NCBI RefSeq assembly: GCF_900102515.1
Contig: NZ_FMVS01000013.1
Span: forward strand, 59,602-123,601
Reading direction: 5' to 3'
DNA: 64,000 nt
Origin: Butyrivibrio sp. INlla14
GTDB taxonomy: Bacteria > Bacillota > Clostridia > Lachnospirales > Lachnospiraceae
Below, in pieces: positions 7,995 through 16,419 of the stretch. How positions within the stretch are numbered: the first letter of the stretch is position 1; each line of letters begins with the position of its first letter. The translations under genes were made by a program, and so were the position numbers. The notes under the pieces are model-generated. The model did not search any database, was not told the origin of the DNA, and saw only the letters and a program-made list of their open reading frames with translations.

Positions 7995-8305
7995 GACCGG
8001 CAAGCGAATGGATGCTTGCATACAAATTCATTTGCCGGTCGTAAGAACATGGAGCACTAAGTGCGGAATGTTCGTGTGCGAAATCGAGTAGGAGTCAGCC
8101 TACTCGATTTTCGGTGGGGGGATTCTACTGCGCATGGATCTACAGGCCAAGTTACTAAGCGCATTTCGATGCTCGTAGTTCTGAACATTCCGACGAGCCA
8201 ATGCATGGGCATTGTCTCGTCTCCATAGAACTAAAATCGCCTCGAATATGCACTTAGCTACCTTGGACTGCAGATCCAGCGCAGCAGAATCATCGCTTCG
8301 CGATG
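7995..8305. repeat. Chain of hairpins including a 171-nt long imperfect hairpin (structured element of unknown type)
   Basis: The block contains, in order, GACCGGCAA/TTGCCGGTC (7995-8040) and GAACAT/ATGTTC enclosing GCAC/GTGC (8045-8073). Next is a perfect 12-bp stem (8081-8092 with 8099-8110). A long hairpin follows at 8121-8291. Its ordered pairs are GATTCT/AGAATC, GCGC/GCGC, GGATCT/AGATCC, CCAAG/CTTGG, CTAAG/CTTAG, TAGTTCT/AGAACTA, GACGAG/CTCGTC and CAATGC/GCATTG, around an ATGG loop. A small hairpin (CATCGC/GCGATG) closes it. No ORF fits. It could be a structured RNA or a palindromic mobile element. From 8306 to about 8590 I see only AT-rich DNA with minor hairpins. Confidence 0.75.
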
Positions 8306-8599
8306 TGAAAAAACCGAAACTTTAGCGTTATATGAGAGAATAAACGCGAGAATATTCGGCATAAAAAGCAAATTGCTAACTTTTTAAAAAGCAGACATTT
8401 GGTTTGGGTAGATGCTAAACCATTAATGGTAAATATATTGTGGTTTCATAGTTAATAAGGTGAATATGTTGTGCTATACTTGAGAATATGAGAATTTGAT
8501 CGGGCGAGAATCATAGTTATCACTGATATGAATAATTCATGATGAGTGCATTTTAAAAGTCATGAGATACTAATTGAGGTAGAATTATAGTTCATTGGT

Positions 8600-9928
8600 A
8601 TGAGTAAGAGTAGGGGAAGAAGTAACTGGAATAATAAGAATAATAGAATAGAGACAATTGATAACTCAATTGTCAGTAAGGCAATCAGAGTTTTTTTGGT
8701 CACCTTATTTGTCGTTCTTGGAAGTGGAGTTCTGATACTATGCATAATTGCAGATAGAAAGGGACTACTTGGTGGAAAACCTACAAAAAACACAGAAAAA
8801 GTTAATTCCTTGTCACCACAGTGGGAAACTATTCCAGAGGCTGACAAGTTTTATATTGCAGGGAATGATGCTGGAAAAGATCCTGAGGAGGGAGCTGGAG
8901 GAGAGAAGACAATTCCGGAAATTCCTGAGGAAGATAAGGACTACACTCATATTATCCAGACTCTCGATGATAATGTGGTTACCATAGGATTTGCCGGAGA
9001 TATTTTATTTGACGATAATTATGCTGCTGGTAATGCCTTTAAAAAACATGGAAATTCAGCAGTTGGAGTTATTGGTGACAGCCTTTTAGGCAAGATGATA
9101 AATGCAGATATCATGATGGTGAACAATGAGTTTCCATATTCCTATGGCGGGTCTCCTTGCGAGGGCAAGACTTTTACTTTTAGAGCAAGACCAGAATCAG
9201 CAGCAATTTTGAATACTATGGGGGTTGATATAGTAGGACTTGCCAATAACCACGCCTATGATTATGGACAGCAGGCTCTTATTGATACTATGAGTGCACT
9301 TGATTCTGTCGGTGTAGAATATGTTGGTGCGGGGCACAACATAGATGAGGCGTCTCATACTGTATACTATGTTACTGAGTCTGGTATGAAGATTGCTATA
9401 ATATGCGCAACTCAGATTGAAAGACTGTCTAATCCAGATACCAAGGAGGCTACAGCAACCTCTGCAGGAGTGTTCAGGTGTCTTGATGATACCCTTCTTC
9501 TTGAGAGAATAAGAGAGGCAAGGGAAAAGAATGCGTACGTGATAGTTTATATTCACTGGGGAACTGAGAGTACTTCAGAAATAGATTATCTTCAAAGAGA
9601 TCAGGCGGCTGAAATAGCTGATGCAGGAGCTAATCTTATAATTGGCAATCATCCACATGTGCTACAAAAAATAGACTACGTGAACGGAGTTCCTGTAGTC
9701 TATAGTCTGGGTAATTTCATGTTTAATTCTAAGACGCTTGATAGCTGCCTTGTTCTTGCAAGCCTTCACAGCGATGGCACGGTTAATCTTCAGTTTGTGC
9801 CTGCTATTCAAAGCGACTGCACTGTTACAGAAGCAACTGGAGGAGAAGCCCAGCGAATAATCGGATATATGAATTCAATGTCATCAACAGCTGTAATCGA
9901 CGGAAACGGCTATATTAGCAGAAGATGA
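8600..9928 (+). CDS. CapA-family (PGA_cap) membrane-anchored phosphoesterase-like protein
   Basis: The protein has an N-terminal membrane anchor (about residues 30-53, VFLVTLFVVLGSGVLILCII), an acidic linker, and a calcineurin-like CapA domain from about residue 130. Family motifs are GFAGDILFDDN, NNEFPYS, LANNHAYDYG, VYIHWGTE, LIIGNHPHVLQ and YSLGNFMF. CapA proteins belong to poly-gamma-glutamate capsule synthesis and related envelope roles. No capB, capC or pgs partner lies nearby, so the substrate is unknown. The start at 8600 has no nearby Shine-Dalgarno site. A TATAGT at 8586-8591 lies only 8 nt upstream, which suggests a nearly leaderless mRNA. The gene is convergent with the flavodoxin gene. 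Confidence 0.85.
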   Translation: MSKSRGRSNWNNKNNRIETIDNSIVSKAIRVFLVTLFVVLGSGVLILCIIADRKGLLGGKPTKNTEKVNSLSPQWETIPEADKFYIAGNDAGKDPEEGAGGEKTIPEIPEEDKDYTHIIQTLDDNVVTIGFAGDILFDDNYAAGNAFKKHGNSAVGVIGDSLLGKMINADIMMVNNEFPYSYGGSPCEGKTFTFRARPESAAILNTMGVDIVGLANNHAYDYGQQALIDTMSALDSVGVEYVGAGHNIDEASHTVYYVTESGMKIAIICATQIERLSNPDTKEATATSAGVFRCLDDTLLLERIREAREKNAYVIVYIHWGTESTSEIDYLQRDQAAEIADAGANLIIGNHPHVLQKIDYVNGVPVVYSLGNFMFNSKTLDSCLVLASLHSDGTVNLQFVPAIQSDCTVTEATGGEAQRIIGYMNSMSSTAVIDGNGYISRR

Positions 9929-9941
9929 CATCACAAAAAGG

Positions 9942-10484
9942 TCAGACAAGAGTTAGTGACTGTATTTTCTTTATACAGTTTTCGATAAACATGTGGGCCT
10001 TTAGCATATCAGTCCGGTCTGGATGATTCAAGGACTCATCGAAGTAGCTTAGGATAAGATCAATCTTGCTGTCACTCTTTAGTCCGCGGTAGGACTCATA
10101 TTTTTCACGTATTGCGTCCTGCATTTGACCCTGACAGAAATATGAGCCAAGGTAATTATTACTGTCAGATATCCATACACAGGCATTTTGTTCTAGAGAA
10201 GCATAGTATTTATCTGTGTTTCCCATGCCACAGGTACCAAACAATGCAATATTTCTATGCTGAAGAGATGAGAGCAGATCTATGATCTCAAGACTGCAGG
10301 ATCCTCTGTTAGCCCAGAATCCTACAAAATAATTCTCTGCATCTAATTTTCCATTCCAGGAGCGCACATTTACTATATCCTTTTCTCCCATAGAGGATGG
10401 AAGGATACTAAAGATTTCCTCTGCAAGTTTTTTGGTGTTGCCAGTTTCACTGGCATATACCACAAGATTTTTCAGCATAGGCAT
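9942..10484 (-). CDS. Flavodoxin-like protein
   Basis: A protein of about 180 residues with the flavodoxin phosphate-binding loop near the N-terminus (VVYASETGNTKKLAEEI). A later glycine-rich loop, ALFGTCGMG, fits the second FMN-contacting segment. It is expected to carry electrons through bound FMN in the cytoplasm. The partner oxidoreductase is not evident. The ATG at 10484 overlaps the stop of the upstream membrane-protein gene (TGATG), which indicates translational coupling. An ATG two codons further in (10478) is also possible. Confidence 0.8.
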   Translation of the reverse strand: MPMLKNLVVYASETGNTKKLAEEIFSILPSSMGEKDIVNVRSWNGKLDAENYFVGFWANRGSCSLEIIDLLSSLQHRNIALFGTCGMGNTDKYYASLEQNACVWISDSNNYLGSYFCQGQMQDAIREKYESYRGLKSDSKIDLILSYFDESLNHPDRTDMLKAHMFIENCIKKIQSLTLV

Positions 10485-10753
10485 CACTTCTTTTTGAATA
10501 AATCGCGCAACTTATCTGTGTATCTCACAAAAATCTCGTTTTCTCTATATCGCTTGGTTATATTTTTGGAAAAGAGCCTCAAATAACAAAGAATCAAGTC
10601 GATAAAAGCTACATAATATAAAAAAGCTAAAGGCGCTATAGTTATAGAGAGCAAAAGCATAATAACTGCAAGAAGTAGAAGAAAACGAGTCAGTCTATCT
10701 GATCCATACGAACCATATCGTCCGTGGAACAACTGGCGTAACAAGTTTCTCAT
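10484..10753 (-). CDS. Small two-helix membrane protein
   Basis: An 89-residue protein with an Arg- and Tyr-rich N-terminus, a hydrophobic hairpin (LLLLAVIMLLLSITIAPLAFLYYVAFIDLILCYL) and a basic C-terminal tail. I chose the start at 10753 because AAGGAGA lies 5 nt upstream; the longer frame to 10774 lacks such a site. It is translationally coupled to the flavodoxin gene, so the pair may act together. No family is recognised. Confidence 0.7.
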   Translation of the reverse strand: MRNLLRQLFHGRYGSYGSDRLTRFLLLLAVIMLLLSITIAPLAFLYYVAFIDLILCYLRLFSKNITKRYRENEIFVRYTDKLRDLFKKK

Positions 10754-10939
10754 AATAATCTCCTTAAAAAACAATATAGCTGGAACAAGCCTAGCTACAT
10801 GATAATTGTAGATTTGGAGTAGCTTAAATTCAATGAAAATGGGATAAATTTATCTTAAAAAACTATTATACGCATATATACTGAATGTTAACAAATATCA
10901 ACTTGTCTTAGCAGGCATATCGGGGATTTAAAAGGCTTA

Positions 10940-10968
10940 TTGCTTTAAAGAATTGTAGCGAATATAAT
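10940..10968 (+). promoter_or_regulatory. Promoter of trkA-trkH
   Basis: TTGCTT, 17-bp spacer, TATAAT (10963-10968), about 37 nt before trkA. No c-di-AMP riboswitch, which precedes some potassium transporters, was recognised upstream. Confidence 0.75.
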
Positions 10969-11005
10969 GTAATGTGGATTTATATGTAATAGATGGAGGA
11001 TTGTT

Positions 11006-12367
11006 ATGCATATTCTTATTGTGGGCTGTGGTAATGTGGGTCAGGCAGTTACCCAGCAGCTCAGCAAAGAGGGACATAATATAACTGTAATAGAGGAAAA
11101 AAGTAGTGTTCTGCAGAATGTAGTTAATAACTACGACGTTATGGGTATCGTGGGTAATGGTGCCAGCTATTCCATAATGAAGGATGCTGGAATTGAATCA
11201 GCAGATCTGATGGTGGCTGTTACTGATTCAGACGAACTCAATCTCCTGTGCTGCCTAATAGCTAAGAAGGCTGGTAATTGTCACACTATCGCAAGAGTTC
11301 GTAACCCAATCTACAAAAAGGAAATCAACTTTATTAAAGAGGAACTTGGCCTTTCAATGGTCATCAACCCTGAAGAGGCCGCTGCTGCTGAGGCGGAAAG
11401 ACTTCTTAAATTCCCGTCAGCTACTAAGGTGGAGACTTTTGCAAGGGGAAGAGCTGAACTTGTTAAGATGTTAGTTGATGAAGATTCCAGACTATGCGGT
11501 AAGGCTCTTAAAGATATACCTGCTGATCTTCGTAAGCAGGTACTTATTTCTGTTGTATCAAGAGGTAACGAAGTATTTATCCCAGATGGTAATTTTGTTA
11601 TCAAGGCTGGTGACGAGATTACAGTTTTTGCTTCTAGTAGAAACACTATCAATTTCTTTAAAAAGCTTGGGCTTCCTACAGCCAAAGTTCATTCAACAAT
11701 GATAATAGGAGGTGGAGAAACTGCTTTCTACCTTGCTCAGAACCTTCTTTCTCTAGGAATAAAGGTTATCATTTTTGAAAAAGATCCTGTAAGATGCAAG
11801 GAATTGTCAGATCTTCTGCCACAGGCACTGATCATTTGTGCTGATGGAACAGACAAGGATATGCTCCTTGAAGAGGGTGTAACAAGCGTTGAGTCTTTTG
11901 TTTCACTGACTAACCTTGATGAAGAAAATATCATGCTTTCAATGTATGTTAAGAGCATAAACCCCAAGGCCAAGCTGATCACTAAGGTTCATAGAGTTAA
12001 TTATGGTGATATCATTGGTTCACTTAACATTGGAAGTATTATTTATCCCAAGAATATTACTGCTGAGCGAATTGTACAGTTCGTACGAGGCATGACGGCA
12101 TCCAAGGATAGCAATATCGAGGCTCTCTACAAGCTCAATGATGAGAGAGTAGAGGCTCTTGAATTTATTGTTAGAAACGGATCACCTGTTATTGGAGTTC
12201 CTCTTTCACAGCTTAACCTTAAAAAGGAAATGCTGATTGCCTGCATCAACCATAATGGAGATATCATATCTCCAAGTGGAGACAGCGTTATAAGAGATGG
12301 TGACTCAGTTATTGTAGTAACTACACTGGCTGGATTAAAAGATATAAGTGATATTTTGGAGAAATAA
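11006..12367 (+). CDS. trkA: Trk potassium uptake regulatory subunit TrkA
   Basis: A cytoplasmic NAD(H)-binding protein that gates the TrkH channel. The 453 residues hold two tandem KTN (RCK) halves. The first Rossmann motif is GCGNVGQAVTQQL at residues 7-19 and the second is IIGGGETAFYLAQNL near residue 233. Each is followed by a TrkA-C domain; the second ends the protein with GDSVIRDGDSVIVVTTL. The length matches the double-domain TrkA. The ATG follows GGAGG. trkH starts 3 nt after its stop. Confidence 0.96.
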   Translation: MHILIVGCGNVGQAVTQQLSKEGHNITVIEEKSSVLQNVVNNYDVMGIVGNGASYSIMKDAGIESADLMVAVTDSDELNLLCCLIAKKAGNCHTIARVRNPIYKKEINFIKEELGLSMVINPEEAAAAEAERLLKFPSATKVETFARGRAELVKMLVDEDSRLCGKALKDIPADLRKQVLISVVSRGNEVFIPDGNFVIKAGDEITVFASSRNTINFFKKLGLPTAKVHSTMIIGGGETAFYLAQNLLSLGIKVIIFEKDPVRCKELSDLLPQALIICADGTDKDMLLEEGVTSVESFVSLTNLDEENIMLSMYVKSINPKAKLITKVHRVNYGDIIGSLNIGSIIYPKNITAERIVQFVRGMTASKDSNIEALYKLNDERVEALEFIVRNGSPVIGVPLSQLNLKKEMLIACINHNGDIISPSGDSVIRDGDSVIVVTTLAGLKDISDILEK

Positions 12368-12370
12368 TAA

Positions 12371-13816
12371 ATGAATTACTCGATGGTTAGATACACTTTA
12401 TTCAGGCTCTTAAGGGTGATGGGGACATTATTTCTGCTTCCTCTTATAGTTGCACTTATCCACAGTGAGTTTGATAGTGCGCTTACATTTTTCCTGCTGG
12501 CAGTGATGTCAATTGTTGTAGGAACTATTTTTTCCCTTAAAAAGCCCAAGAACAAAGTAATATATGCTAAAGAGGGCTTTGCAATCACTGCTGTTGCATG
12601 GATTGCGGTGAGTATGATGGGGGCCCTTCCCTTTGTAATTACAAGAACTATCCCCAATTATATAGATGCATTGTTTGAGACTGTTTCCGGATTTACTACA
12701 ACTGGAGGCAGCATTCTCACAACTGTGGATAATATTGAATACAGTGTACAGTTCTGGAGAACTTTTACTCACTGGATTGGTGGAATGGGAGTTTTGGTAT
12801 TCCTTTTGGCTGTTATCCCTATGGCAGATGGCTATAGTATGCATCTTATGAGAGCAGAGTCTCCAGGACCTGTTGTAGGTAAGATAGTTCCCAAGGTAAA
12901 AGATACAGCTAAGATCCTTTACCTCATTTATATTGGAATCACATTTGCAGAGATAATATGCCTGCTTATTTCCGGCATGCCTTTATATGATGCCGTGACA
13001 ATCTCTTTTTCCACAGTAGGAACAGGCGGCTTTGCAATCCACGATACTGGAATGATGGGCTATTCCGTTGTGAGCCAGGCTATCATAATAGTGTTCATGG
13101 CTCTTTGCGGCATTAACTTTACTGTTTACTATTTTCTTCTTAACAGAAAGCCCAAGGAAGCCTTTGCCATCGATGAAGTTAAGTATTACCTTGGAACTAT
13201 AATTGTGGCCTCAAGCATTGTTGCTATTAACGTGTATAGATCAGGTATTGTTAATGACTCATTCATGGCTTTCCATCATTCACTGTTTTCAGTAGTGTCA
13301 ATCATGACAACTACCGGATTTGGTACTCTTGATTTTAACCAGTGGCCAATGCTCTCCAAGGTTATTCTGGTCACACTTATGCTGATTGGTGCCTGCGCAG
13401 GTTCAACCGGCGGTGGATTTAAGTTTTCGAGAGCACTTATAATTATTAGAAATGCAAGAAATGAGCTTAATTATATAGTTCATCCAAAGGCAGTAAAGAG
13501 AGTATACATGGACGGACATTCTGTTGAAGGCACTACAGTCAAGTCTGTAACTGCTTATCTTGGAATTTATGTCATTACGCTTATCACATCAATACTACTT
13601 GTTTCACTGGACAACTTTGACTTTGATACAACAGTGACTTCTGTAATTGCTACACTCAATAATATTGGACCGGGTCTTGGTATGATAGGCCCTGCAGGCA
13701 ATTATGCAGAGTTTTCATATCTTTCAAAGCTTGTTCTTATGTTTGATATGCTGGCTGGAAGACTAGAACTTTTGCCAATATTCATCATATTGAAGCCTAA
13801 GACATGGAAGAGATAA
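12371..13816 (+). CDS. trkH: Trk potassium uptake channel subunit TrkH
   Basis: A polytopic membrane protein of 481 residues that forms the potassium pathway. Four pore-loop selectivity segments are visible: VSGFTTTGGS, FSTVGTGGFAIHD, IMTTTGFGTLDF, and a last one around TLNNIGPGLGMIGP. The conserved HWIGGMGVLVF and GACAGSTGGGFK segments also fit TrkH. It is translated from the same mRNA as trkA, with GGAG at 12360-12363 as its ribosome-binding site. No clear terminator follows; the DNA downstream is AT-rich. Confidence 0.96.
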   Translation: MNYSMVRYTLFRLLRVMGTLFLLPLIVALIHSEFDSALTFFLLAVMSIVVGTIFSLKKPKNKVIYAKEGFAITAVAWIAVSMMGALPFVITRTIPNYIDALFETVSGFTTTGGSILTTVDNIEYSVQFWRTFTHWIGGMGVLVFLLAVIPMADGYSMHLMRAESPGPVVGKIVPKVKDTAKILYLIYIGITFAEIICLLISGMPLYDAVTISFSTVGTGGFAIHDTGMMGYSVVSQAIIIVFMALCGINFTVYYFLLNRKPKEAFAIDEVKYYLGTIIVASSIVAINVYRSGIVNDSFMAFHHSLFSVVSIMTTTGFGTLDFNQWPMLSKVILVTLMLIGACAGSTGGGFKFSRALIIIRNARNELNYIVHPKAVKRVYMDGHSVEGTTVKSVTAYLGIYVITLITSILLVSLDNFDFDTTVTSVIATLNNIGPGLGMIGPAGNYAEFSYLSKLVLMFDMLAGRLELLPIFIILKPKTWKR

Positions 13817-13882
13817 AAATCTAAAAATTCTATAAAAAAATAATAAAAAAACATTGATAATTGTGTCCAAAGTGTGATAAAC

Positions 13883-13911
13883 TTGAGTAGGTTTTGTGAA
13901 AAACATATTAT
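13883..13911 (+). promoter_or_regulatory. Promoter before the secreted-protein gene at 13928
   Basis: TTGAGT, 17-bp spacer, TATTAT (13906-13911). The start codon follows 17 nt after the -10, with AGGGTG as a modest Shine-Dalgarno site. Confidence 0.6.
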
Positions 13912-13927
13912 AACAGGGTGATTTTTT

Positions 13928-14515
13928 ATGATAAAAGCAAGGAAGTTGTTGATATCTTTCCTTGTTACTGTATTGTGTATTAGTGCTTTATTTGCAGGTA
14001 CTGTGATATATTCCAAGAGTCAGGCAAGCTCAGAGATGGAAGTTGATGCAGATGTTTATGACACTGCTGAGAATACTCTTAAATCCTTTTTGGGTTTGGA
14101 AGAGAGTAATACGGCTGGAGGAAGTGGTAATAGCGGGAATGTAAGCGGTTACACTGAAAATGGTGTCAGGATGACACAAAGAGTAACTGTGATGGATGAA
14201 AGCGGTGTATTGCCAATCAGCGGAACAGTTACCAAGTCTCAGGATGCCTATTATCCAGGTACCTATGAACTTAAATTCAGTAACAGGGCTATACTGACTA
14301 CTAAGGCCAATATCTATGTGAAAATGGACGTTGAGCCAGGAGAGCAGGTATATATACTTACAGGAGACAAGGATAAGGGATACAAGCAGGTTGCGGTAGT
14401 GAGCGCTGAACCAGGTTGTGTAACGTTTGAAACAGCTCTTATACAGGACTATACATTATCCAAGACTGACATCATTAGTGCTCAGGCAGCAGTGGCAAGT
14501 GTTATGAAAGAATAA
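13928..14515 (+). CDS. Secreted or membrane-anchored protein of unknown function
   Basis: A 195-residue protein with an N-terminal signal or anchor helix (LLISFLVTVLCISALFAGTVIYS). A short Ser/Gly/Asn-rich linker follows, then a predicted beta-rich domain (YPGTYELKFSNRAILTTKANIYVKM, then GEQVYILTG). It is probably exported to the outside of the membrane. No domain family is recognised. It has its own promoter and terminator, so it is monocistronic, although it lies just before a surface lysozyme gene. Confidence 0.65.
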   Translation: MIKARKLLISFLVTVLCISALFAGTVIYSKSQASSEMEVDADVYDTAENTLKSFLGLEESNTAGGSGNSGNVSGYTENGVRMTQRVTVMDESGVLPISGTVTKSQDAYYPGTYELKFSNRAILTTKANIYVKMDVEPGEQVYILTGDKDKGYKQVAVVSAEPGCVTFETALIQDYTLSKTDIISAQAAVASVMKE

Positions 14516-14526
14516 AGAGTGATTTT

Positions 14527-14556
14527 AAGAGCATGTCAAACAGACATGCTCTTTCC
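14527..14556 (+). terminator. Rho-independent terminator
   Basis: AAGAGCATGTC, loop AAACA, GACATGCTCTT: an 11-bp stem followed by TCC-interrupted T residues. Confidence 0.8.
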
Positions 14557-14608
14557 TTATGACTATAACACAAACATCATAGACCATATGACATAAAGAG
14601 GTAGATGT

Positions 14609-16210
14609 ATGAAAAAAGATTTTGACAGCGATGGTTTTGACTTCGAGGAAAGAGGAGGTGCTACCCCAATTATCATTGGCGGAGTGGTGTTTCTGCTGAT
14701 ACTGGTAATAGGCATAATAGTTCTACTACTTTATAAGCCAGATAAGCAGGCAGAAGATGGCGACAACTTATTTGAAGAATTACAGTCAGGGCTAGAAATC
14801 AGCATGGAGGCATCTTCTGATGAAGGAACAGCTCTTTTGTCTATTGATAAGTCTTCTGAGAATAGTAGTGAGGAAGTTAGTAGCGGTGATACAGATAAAA
14901 CTGCGACAGCTTCTAGTATGGATGATAATGATGGTGATCTTCAGGCAGCTGTTTCAGTAGATACAGGTGCTGAGGTAGATATATCACAGATAGTAAGCGC
15001 CAGTAATGTGGGAGAGAATTCTAATATCACAAATGGAATAGACGTTTCCAGATTTCAGGGAACAATAGATTGGAGTCAGGTTGCAGCAAGTGGTATTGAT
15101 TTTGCCATGGTAAGAGTTGGCTATAGAGACTCCAAGACTGGGGAGATCAAGGCAGATTCAAATGCCAAATTCAACATGCAGGAAGCAGAAAAAAACGGAA
15201 TAAAGGTCGGAGCATACTTTTTCTCAACTGCTGTAAGTAGTGCTGAGGCCCTGGAAGAAGCAAACTGGGTTACAAACTATATAGCTAAATATTCAATAAC
15301 TTATCCTGTGGGCTATAACTGTGAAGGTTTTGAAAATGCTGCAAGCAGGCAGGTTAATCTGACTCAGGATGAGAGAAGTAATATAGCTATGACCTTCTTG
15401 GATGCCATATACAATGCAGGGTACACTCCTATTTTTTACGCTTCCCAAAGTGAACTTGCAGGAAACGCCAAGTGGAATACCACCCAGATCCAGCAGAAGT
15501 ACAAGATATGGATGGCCTGGTATGGCCAGGATACAGGAAATCTGGCAAAGGGACCTTCCTATGACGGGCAGTGTGCTATGTGGCAATATACGAGTAAGGG
15601 CACTGTTCCTGGAATTAATGGTAAGGTGGATATAAACGTTGCCTATTTTGGATATAATGGAACTGAAAAAGCCAAGGATACATCTGAACGTGAAACAGTA
15701 TCTGCCGATGTTGAAGCTCTTATGAGCTTCGAGGCAGTGGATGAAACAGTTACTGCCAAAAGTAGCACCAACCTTAGAAATAAACCAAGCCAGGGAAGCG
15801 ACAGCACAGTTATGGTAACTCTTGAAAATGGCCAGACTGCTCAGAGAACAGGCATAAGCTCAAGTGGATGGAGCAGAGTTGTTTATGAAGGGAATACCTA
15901 CTATGCTGTATCCAGCTTTTTGACAACAGACCTAAGCGCACCCAAGCAGGAAGTGGCGTCGCAGCCTCAGGAAACATCAGGTTTTAAGACAAAGTTTACT
16001 GAGTGTAGCGAAACAGTCACAGCCAAGGATGTAGTAAATCTGCGAAACAAACCAAGTGTAACAGATGAGGACTCACAGGTAATCGCTAGCCTGTCATCTG
16101 GCGAAACTGCGCTTAGAACTGGGATAAATGCTGAATATGGCTGGTCAAGAGTTGAATATAATGGTCAGACTTTGTACTGCGTAAGCAGCTATCTGAAAGT
16201 CGTGGAATAA
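14609..16210 (+). CDS. Membrane-anchored GH25 lysozyme-like protein with two SH3 domains
   Basis: The 533-residue protein has a short cytoplasmic start, one membrane helix (about residues 20-43) and a Ser/Asp-rich linker. A GH25 domain follows at about 145-350 (NGIDVSRFQGTIDWSQV, FAMVRVGYRD, GAYFFSTAVSSAEALEEANW). Two bacterial SH3 repeats follow (STNLRNKPSQG and VVNLRNKPSVT). GH25 enzymes cleave the MurNAc-GlcNAc bond of peptidoglycan. The usual DxE catalytic pair appears here as YNCE, so the first Asp is replaced by Asn while the Glu is kept. Activity may be altered or lost. The start follows AGAGGTAG. The SH3 repeats probably bind the cell wall. Confidence 0.9.
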   Translation: MKKDFDSDGFDFEERGGATPIIIGGVVFLLILVIGIIVLLLYKPDKQAEDGDNLFEELQSGLEISMEASSDEGTALLSIDKSSENSSEEVSSGDTDKTATASSMDDNDGDLQAAVSVDTGAEVDISQIVSASNVGENSNITNGIDVSRFQGTIDWSQVAASGIDFAMVRVGYRDSKTGEIKADSNAKFNMQEAEKNGIKVGAYFFSTAVSSAEALEEANWVTNYIAKYSITYPVGYNCEGFENAASRQVNLTQDERSNIAMTFLDAIYNAGYTPIFYASQSELAGNAKWNTTQIQQKYKIWMAWYGQDTGNLAKGPSYDGQCAMWQYTSKGTVPGINGKVDINVAYFGYNGTEKAKDTSERETVSADVEALMSFEAVDETVTAKSSTNLRNKPSQGSDSTVMVTLENGQTAQRTGISSSGWSRVVYEGNTYYAVSSFLTTDLSAPKQEVASQPQETSGFKTKFTECSETVTAKDVVNLRNKPSVTDEDSQVIASLSSGETALRTGINAEYGWSRVEYNGQTLYCVSSYLKVVE

Positions 16211-16219
16211 AACTATGAT

Positions 16220-16381
16220 TAGTGTACTGACTCATTCATAATTAACCAAATTGCTTGTATCTGAATTCATCTACTTCGTCACAAAATCTCGACAATGCCC
16301 GCATTGTCATCGATTTTATTTCCTTGTAGATAAACCCATATACTGCGCAATTTGATTAAAGATGAACAAGTCAGCACACTA
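16220..16381. repeat. 162-nt imperfect hairpin upstream of dtd
   Basis: Ordered complementary blocks fold the segment on itself. They are TAGTGT/ACACTA, CTGACT/AGTCAG, TTCAT/ATGAA, TTAA/TTAA, CAAATTGC/GCAATTTG, GTAT/ATAC, CTAC/GTAG and AAATC/GATTT. The apex is an 8-bp stem, GACAATGC/GCATTGTC (16291-16298 with 16301-16308). Short symmetric mismatches separate the blocks. There is no T-tract after it, so it is not an ordinary terminator. Its apical CAATGC/GCATTG pair recurs at the tip of the hairpin at 8121-8291. Confidence 0.8.
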
Positions 16382-16419
16382 GTGGGCCTGAATATAAATA
16401 AATTTTGGAGAGAATTGAA

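Noticed and set aside
7995..8305. CRISPR array
   Set aside because: There are no regularly spaced identical repeats; the structure is made of different inverted repeats.
10775..11005. Possible c-di-AMP riboswitch before trkA
   Set aside because: The gap is AT-rich with a plain promoter, and I saw none of the conserved blocks of that RNA class.
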